64,000 nt of DNA from Streptomyces sp. NRRL B-24484 (GTDB taxonomy: Bacteria; Actinomycetota; Actinomycetes; Streptomycetales; Streptomycetaceae): positions 113,354 to 177,353 of the forward strand of contig NZ_JOAI01000008.1 in assembly GCF_000717715.1 (NCBI RefSeq), read 5' to 3'. Shown piece after piece: positions 59,382 to 64,000 of the stretch. The position numbers were made by a program, and so were the translations under genes. Below the pieces are notes generated by a model. It was not told the origin of the DNA. It searched no databases and was given only the letters and a program-made list of their open reading frames with translations. Positions within the stretch are counted from its first letter, which is position 1, and every line of letters begins with the position of its first letter.

Positions 59382-62090
59382 TCAGCGCGAATCGCTGCCC
59401 GCCGTCTCGATGGCGGCGCGGCCTGCCTCCAGGCGCGCCACCGGGATCCGGAAGGGCGAGCAGGACACGTAGTCCAGCCCCACCTCGTGGAAGAAGTGGA
59501 CCGAGTCCGGGTCGCCGCCGTGCTCGCCGCAGACGCCGAGCTTGAGGTCGGGCCGGGTGGCCCGGCCGGCCTCGGCGGCGTGCTTGACCAGCGAGCCCAC
59601 GCCGTCCCGGTCGATGGTCTCGAACGGGCTGACGCCGAAGATGCCCTTCTCCAGGTAGGCGGTGAAGAAGCTGGCCTCGACGTCGTCGCGGGAGAAGCCC
59701 CACACCGTCTGGGTCAGGTCGTTGGTGCCGAAGGAGAAGAACTCCGCAGCCTCGGCGATCTGACCGGCGGTCACCGCGGCGCGCGGCAGCTCGATCATGG
59801 TACCGAGCTTGATGTCCAGCCGGACGCCGGTGGACTGCGCGACCTCGGCGAGCACCCGCTCGCACTCGTCGCGCACCAGTTCCAGCTCCTGGACGGTGCC
59901 GACCAGCGGGATCATCACCTCGGGGCGCGGGTCGCCGCCGGCCAGCTTGCGCTCGGCCGCGGCCTCGGCGATCGCCCGGACCTGCATGCCGAACAGGCCG
60001 GGGATGACCAGGCCGAGGCGGACGCCGCGCAGGCCGAGCATCGGGTTCTGCTCGTGCAGCTTGTGCACCGCCTGCAGCAGGCGCAGGTCGTTCTCGTTCG
60101 GGTCCTTGCGGGCCTCGGCGAGGGCGACGCGTACCGACAGCTCGGTGATGTCGGGCAGGAACTCGTGCAGCGGCGGGTCCAGCAGGCGGACGGTGACGGG
60201 GAGGCCGTCCATCGACTGGAAGAGCTCCAGGAAGTCGCCCTTCTGCAGCGGCAGCAGGGAGGACAGGGCGAGCTCGCGGTCCTTGTCGTTGTCCGCGAGG
60301 ATCAGGTGCTCGACCTCCTTGCGGCGCTCCTCACCGAGGAACATGTGCTCGGTGCGGCAGAGACCGATGCCCTGGGCACCGTACCGGCGGGCGCGGTTCG
60401 CGTCCTCGGCGTTGTCGGCGTTGGCGCGGACGGCGAGGCGGCGGCGGACGTCGGCGTGCGCCATCAGCCGGTGCACGGCCTGGACGAGCCCGCCCTGGAC
60501 GTCGGCGCCCGCGTGCAGGGTGCCCTCGAAGTACTCGACGACCGGGGACGGCAGCACCGGGACCTCGCCCAGGTACACCTTGCCGTTGGCACCGTCGATG
60601 GAGACGATGTCGCCCTCGTGGACGACGTGGCCGCCGGAGGTGGTGAACTTGCGGTTCTTGGTGTCCACCTCCAGCTCCTCGGCGCCGCAGACACAGGTCT
60701 TGCCCATGCCGCGGGCGACGACGGCCGCGTGCGAGGTCTTGCCGCCGCGCGAGGTCAGGATGCCCTCGGCCGCGATCATGCCTTCGAGGTCGTCCGGGTT
60801 GGTCTCGCGGCGGACGAGGATGACCTTCTCGCCGGAGCGGGACCACTTGACGGCGGTGTAGGAGTCGAAGACGACCCGGCCGACGGCGGCGCCCGGCGAG
60901 GCCGCGATGCCGTAGGCGACCGGCTTGGTCTCGGAGGTCGGCGCGAAGCGCGGAAACATCAGCTGGGCCAGCTGGCCGCCGGTGACCCGGTGCAGCGCCT
61001 CGTCCAGGTCGATCAGGCCCTGGTCGACGAGCTGGACGGCGATGCGGAAGGCGGCGGCCGCGGTGCGCTTGCCGACGCGGGTCTGCAGCATCCAGAGCTT
61101 GCCGCGCTCGATGGTGAACTCGATGTCGCAGAGGTCGCGGTAGTGCGTCTCCAGCGTGTGCATGATGGCCATCAGCTCGTCGTACGACTTCTTGTCGAGC
61201 TGTTCGAGGTCGGCCAGCTGCAGGGTGTTGCGGATACCCGCGACGACGTCCTCGCCCTGGGCGTTCTGCAGGTAGTCGCCGTAGACGCCCTGGGTACCCG
61301 TGGAGGGGTCACGGGTGAAGGCGACGCCGGTGCCGGAGTCCTCGCCGAGGTTGCCGAAGACCATGGTGCAGACGTTGACCGCGGTGCCGAGGTCGTTCGG
61401 GATGCGCTCCTGGCGGCGGTACAGCCGGGCGCGGTCGCCGTTCCAGGAGTGGAAGACGGCGTAGATGGCGAGGTCGAGCTGCTCGCGCGGCTCCTGCGGG
61501 AACTCCCGGCCGGTCTCGCGCCGGACGATGCCCTTGAAGGTCTCGACCAAGCCCTTGAGGTCCTCGGCGGTCAGGTCGAGGTCGTTGGCGGTGCCCTTGG
61601 CGTGCTTGGCCTCCTCCAGCGCCTCCTCGAACAGCTCGCCGTCCACGCCCAGCACGGTCTTGCCGAACATCTGGACCAGGCGGCGGTAGGAGTCCCAGGC
61701 GAAACGCTCGTTGCCGGACTGGGCGGCGAGGCCGGTCACCGAGGCGTCGGACAGGCCGATGTTCAGAACGGTGTCCATCATGCCGGGCATGGAGAACTTG
61801 GCACCCGAACGGACCGACACCAGCAGCGGGTTGTCGTGCTGCCCGAGCGTCTTGCCCATCTCGGCCTCAAGGGCGGTCAGGTGCTTGCTGATCTCCTCGT
61901 GCAGCGAGGCGGGCTCACTGCCGGTCTCCAGGAAGACCTTGCAGGCCTCGGTCGTGATGGTGAACCCCGGAGGGACGGGGAGACCCAGGTTGGTCATCTC
62001 GGCCAGGTTCGCACCCTTGCCGCCAAGAAGATCCTTGAGGTCCTTGTTTCCTTCGGTGAAGGAGTAAACAAACTTCTGCTTCGCCGCCAC
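59382..62090 (-). CDS. ppdK: Pyruvate, phosphate dikinase
   Basis: This 902-residue enzyme interconverts pyruvate, ATP and phosphate with phosphoenolpyruvate, AMP and pyrophosphate. The ATP-grasp N-terminal domain has LGGKGANLAEMTNLGLPVPPGFT and VSVRSGAKFSMPGMMDTVLN. The swivelling phosphohistidine domain has GGKTSHAAVVARGMGKTCV (H454). The C-terminal TIM barrel has the PEP-site CGEHGGDPDSV cysteine. The GTG at 62090 was chosen over an ATG six codons upstream because GAGGAGACC lies at the right distance. The long upstream region carries an inverted repeat at 62208-62227. Confidence 0.96.
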   Translation of the reverse strand: MAAKQKFVYSFTEGNKDLKDLLGGKGANLAEMTNLGLPVPPGFTITTEACKVFLETGSEPASLHEEISKHLTALEAEMGKTLGQHDNPLLVSVRSGAKFSMPGMMDTVLNIGLSDASVTGLAAQSGNERFAWDSYRRLVQMFGKTVLGVDGELFEEALEEAKHAKGTANDLDLTAEDLKGLVETFKGIVRRETGREFPQEPREQLDLAIYAVFHSWNGDRARLYRRQERIPNDLGTAVNVCTMVFGNLGEDSGTGVAFTRDPSTGTQGVYGDYLQNAQGEDVVAGIRNTLQLADLEQLDKKSYDELMAIMHTLETHYRDLCDIEFTIERGKLWMLQTRVGKRTAAAAFRIAVQLVDQGLIDLDEALHRVTGGQLAQLMFPRFAPTSETKPVAYGIAASPGAAVGRVVFDSYTAVKWSRSGEKVILVRRETNPDDLEGMIAAEGILTSRGGKTSHAAVVARGMGKTCVCGAEELEVDTKNRKFTTSGGHVVHEGDIVSIDGANGKVYLGEVPVLPSPVVEYFEGTLHAGADVQGGLVQAVHRLMAHADVRRRLAVRANADNAEDANRARRYGAQGIGLCRTEHMFLGEERRKEVEHLILADNDKDRELALSSLLPLQKGDFLELFQSMDGLPVTVRLLDPPLHEFLPDITELSVRVALAEARKDPNENDLRLLQAVHKLHEQNPMLGLRGVRLGLVIPGLFGMQVRAIAEAAAERKLAGGDPRPEVMIPLVGTVQELELVRDECERVLAEVAQSTGVRLDIKLGTMIELPRAAVTAGQIAEAAEFFSFGTNDLTQTVWGFSRDDVEASFFTAYLEKGIFGVSPFETIDRDGVGSLVKHAAEAGRATRPDLKLGVCGEHGGDPDSVHFFHEVGLDYVSCSPFRIPVARLEAGRAAIETAGSDSR

Positions 62091-62207
62091 GGGTCGGTCT
62101 CCTCGCACACGGTTGCCCTGACGCCGGAGAACATACCCATTTCAAAGGCGCTTTCGTGCCGCCAATAGGCCGTACGTGCTTGAGAACCACTCAGGACCCA
62201 ACAGATC

Positions 62208-62227
62208 GAATGCCCCGGTAGGCATTC
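62208..62227. promoter_or_regulatory. Inverted repeat upstream of ppdK
   Basis: GAATGCC-CCGGTA-GGCATTC has perfect seven-base arms and a six-base centre, 118-137 bases before the ppdK start. It may be an operator for ppdK or a leader hairpin. Confidence 0.5.
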
Positions 62228-62571
62228 ACCTGTGTTGCCGAAATCGTCCGGTTGACGCTAGCTATCGTTCAAGTAGTGAAGACAGCGAAACCTGAAGATC
62301 ACACGAACCGGACAGAGAGTGATGGCCGATCGTCGACTCTGTTGCCCCGGCTTGATTTCCTGCAGCCAGTCATGCCGATCGGACCGACAACCCCTTCGGG
62401 AAGCGATTCACGTTGTCGAGGCCTTCCGGCAACCTGACCGGCCGTCAACCACTCAGACTATGTGGCAAGCGTCACGAGCGCATCTCAGCCTTCGAGCGCC
62501 CATGATCGCGCGCGATGCGATTCTGCGTAGTGGATTCGATAGCCGAATGTCACTGAAATCTGCCAGAAAGG

Positions 62572-62602
62572 AGCCCTCTTGGCCATATCGGACAAGAGGG
62601 CT
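62572..62602 (-). terminator. Terminator after dus
   Basis: AGCCCTCTTG/CAAGAGGGCT (62572-62581 and 62593-62602), 10 perfect pairs with an 11-base loop, 52 bases past the dus stop. On the minus strand a pyrimidine-rich CTCCTTTCT follows. Confidence 0.7.
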
Positions 62603-62654
62603 GGTCCGCAGCGGCAGATGGCCGATCAGGACCGACTTCGACGAGAAGTACAGA

Positions 62655-63875
62655 TCATCCGCCAGATGTGTCCGATTCGGCGTCAACGGACGGTACGGCG
62701 CAGTCGTACGGGTCGTCCAACCAGCCGTCCGGCAGAACCACCCGGTTGTTTCCGCTGGTCCGACCACGCGGGCCGTCCGCGCCGATCGGCCACGTCTGTG
62801 CCTGGTCGATCTGCTGCAGCAACTCGGCCATCTCGGCGAGGGAGGAGGAGTTCGCCAGTCGAACCCGGAGTTCGGACCCGACCGAGAAACCCTTCGTGTA
62901 CCAGGCCACGTGCTTGCGGAAATCGATCACGCCGCGGGCCTCGTCGCCGAGCCACTCGCCGAGCAACTGGGCGTGGCGCACCATCGCCCGGGCGACCTCG
63001 CCGAAGGTGGGGCGGGCGTAGTCGACGTCGCCGTCGAAGACCGACACCAGGTCCTTGAACAGCCAGGGCCGGCCGAGGCAGCCCCGGCCGACCACGACGC
63101 CGTCGCACCCCGTCTCGCGCATCATCCGCAGCGCGTCGTCGGCGGACCAGATGTCGCCGTTGCCCAGCACCGGGATGTGCGCCGGGACGGACTCACGGAG
63201 CCGGGCGATCGCCGACCAGTCGGCGGTGCCGCCGTAGTGCTGGGCCGCCGTACGGCCGTGCAGGGCGATGGCCGATACGCCCTCCTCGGCACCGATCCGG
63301 CCCGCGTCCAGGAAGGTGAGGTGGTCGTCGTCGATGCCCTTGCGCATCTTCATCGTCACCGGCAGGTCGCCCGCGTTGGCGACGGCCTCGCGGAGGATGT
63401 CCCGCAGCAGGTTGCGCTTGTAGGGCAGCGCCGAGCCGCCTCCCTTGCGGGTGACCTTCGGGACGGGGCACCCGAAGTTCAGGTCGATGTGGTCGGCTAG
63501 CCCCTCGTCGGCGATCATGCGGGCGGCCTTGCCGACCGTGACCGGGTCGATGCCGTACAGCTGGATCGACCGGGGCTTCTCGCTCGGGTCGAACCTGATC
63601 AACTGCATGGTCTTGGCGTTGCGCTCGACCAGGGCCCGCGTGGTGATCATCTCGGAGACGTACAGCCCCTTGCCGCCGCTCTGCTCCCGGCACAGCGTCC
63701 GGAAGGGAGCGTTGGTGATCCCTGCCATGGGGGCCAGCACGACCGGCGGCCACACCTGCATCGGGCCGATGTTCAGCGGCGCGAACTCGGCGCCCGCGGC
63801 GGACGCGGACTGGGTGGGCTCACCGGTGGCTTCGGCGGCCCCTGCGGTGTCGGGTGTGCTGGACGTGGTGGTCAT
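62655..63875 (-). CDS. dusB: tRNA-dihydrouridine synthase, DusB type
   Basis: This 406-residue FMN enzyme reduces uridines in the tRNA D-loop. It shows VVLAPMAGITNAPFRTLCRE (FMN site), VSEMITTRALVERN, IDLNFGCPVPKVTRKGGGSALP (catalytic cysteine), VTMKMRKG, ALHGRTAAQHYGG and PVLGNGDIWSADDALRM, followed by the RNA-binding helical end. The ATG at 63875 leaves a short Thr/Ala-rich leader of about 30 residues; a longer start at 63992 has no ribosome site. Its last part runs into the lower-GC region, and its C-terminal about 25 residues are poorly conserved in type. Confidence 0.93.
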   Translation of the reverse strand: MTTTSSTPDTAGAAEATGEPTQSASAAGAEFAPLNIGPMQVWPPVVLAPMAGITNAPFRTLCREQSGGKGLYVSEMITTRALVERNAKTMQLIRFDPSEKPRSIQLYGIDPVTVGKAARMIADEGLADHIDLNFGCPVPKVTRKGGGSALPYKRNLLRDILREAVANAGDLPVTMKMRKGIDDDHLTFLDAGRIGAEEGVSAIALHGRTAAQHYGGTADWSAIARLRESVPAHIPVLGNGDIWSADDALRMMRETGCDGVVVGRGCLGRPWLFKDLVSVFDGDVDYARPTFGEVARAMVRHAQLLGEWLGDEARGVIDFRKHVAWYTKGFSVGSELRVRLANSSSLAEMAELLQQIDQAQTWPIGADGPRGRTSGNNRVVLPDGWLDDPYDCAVPSVDAESDTSGG

Positions 63876-64000
63876 GCGCGGCAGAGTCCTCGGCTGATGG
63901 GATTCGGGACTCTTCATTGTCCCCCACCCGAGTGGCGGCCCGACCGGGCTCGGGTTGGGGGTGGGCGGGGTGGCGGGCGCGGGGCCGTTCAATCCGGCCG

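Larger units (their letters stand above)
62091..62654. other. Lower-GC gene-free region between ppdK and dus
   Basis: These 564 bases are clearly poorer in GC than the surroundings. Every frame I checked lacks the third-position GC bias of real genes. It holds the ppdK control region (inverted repeat 62208-62227) and the dus terminator (62572-62602). A TTGACG box at 62252-62257 on the plus strand may belong to an unrecognised transcript. Confidence 0.6.

Noticed and set aside
62276..62437. Small plus-strand frame starting GTG in the lower-GC region
   Set aside because: No third-position GC bias and no ribosome site; the protein has no recognisable feature. Kept only as part of the region note.
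62453..62767. Minus-strand frame overlapping the end of dus
   Set aside because: It overlaps real dus codons in another frame and lacks coding bias.

Overview
The window comes from the chromosome of a very high-GC actinomycete, almost certainly a member of the Streptomycetaceae (Streptomyces or Kitasatospora). The grounds are the codon use (third positions almost always G or C, many GTG starts), the FasR-FabD-FabH-AcpP-FabF cluster, the homodimeric AceE, the DUF3052, DUF3145 and DUF1023 proteins, a HrdA-like sigma factor beside dnaG, and a TTA codon in a dispensable transporter. From memory, the gene order follows the aceE to ppdK part of the Streptomyces coelicolor core chromosome, but shortened. 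I saw no insertion sequence, integrase, prophage or CRISPR array. Most of this is core chromosome.

Layout. 1-6.4 kb: a truncated DUF475 membrane protein, two tandem TerD proteins, an AhpE/BCP-type peroxiredoxin and DUF3052, all on the minus strand, with aceE divergent from them. 6.4-16.9 kb: a one-TM Ser/Thr kinase, a DHA2 exporter with a divergent TetR regulator, a small MmcQ/YjbR protein, a secreted DUF1023 hydrolase, a MerR regulator overlapping an aldo/keto reductase, a serine hydrolase, a membrane protein and a pirin. 16.9-22.1 kb: the type II fatty acid synthase locus (fasR, fabD, fabH, acpP, fabF). 22.1-32.9 kb: DUF3145, a MarR/quinone-oxidoreductase divergent pair, an LCP wall-polymer ligase, a PLP enzyme, a class F sortase with a candidate substrate, a polysaccharide deacetylase, a frameshifted hypothetical gene, a CAU tRNA, a trypsin-like protease, two identical tRNA-Asn genes and a YtxH protein.

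33-41.6 kb: a xylulokinase-like FGGY kinase, then a minus-strand series (YrdB protein, dgt, dnaG, hrdA) linking nucleotide pool control, primase and a group 2 sigma factor; then an ArsR-MFS pair. 41.7-51 kb: the nitrate assimilation locus (sirohydrochlorin chelatase, nasA, an ABC exporter, a FAD oxidoreductase, nirB, nirD), with GlnR-like half-sites in both control regions. 51-59 kb: accessory, partly secreted functions (SGNH hydrolase, PAC2, GNAT, MOSC, a calpain-like cysteine peptidase, an ADP-ribosylglycohydrolase, a secreted RNase Sa-type ribonuclease). 59.4-64 kb: ppdK and a tRNA-dihydrouridine synthase.

Central carbon flow (aceE, ppdK), fatty acid synthesis and nitrogen assimilation are thus joined by small regulator-target pairs. 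Many of these pairs have visible inverted-repeat operators, and convergent genes are usually separated by strong GC-rich hairpins. The most unusual items are the calpain-like peptidase, the class F sortase next to a protein with a GGVHTGGGG-TM-RRRR tail, the frameshifted DUF6881-like gene, a telomere-like G-run array, and a lower-GC 560-bp region upstream of ppdK. All family names come from reading the translated sequences; no database search was run.
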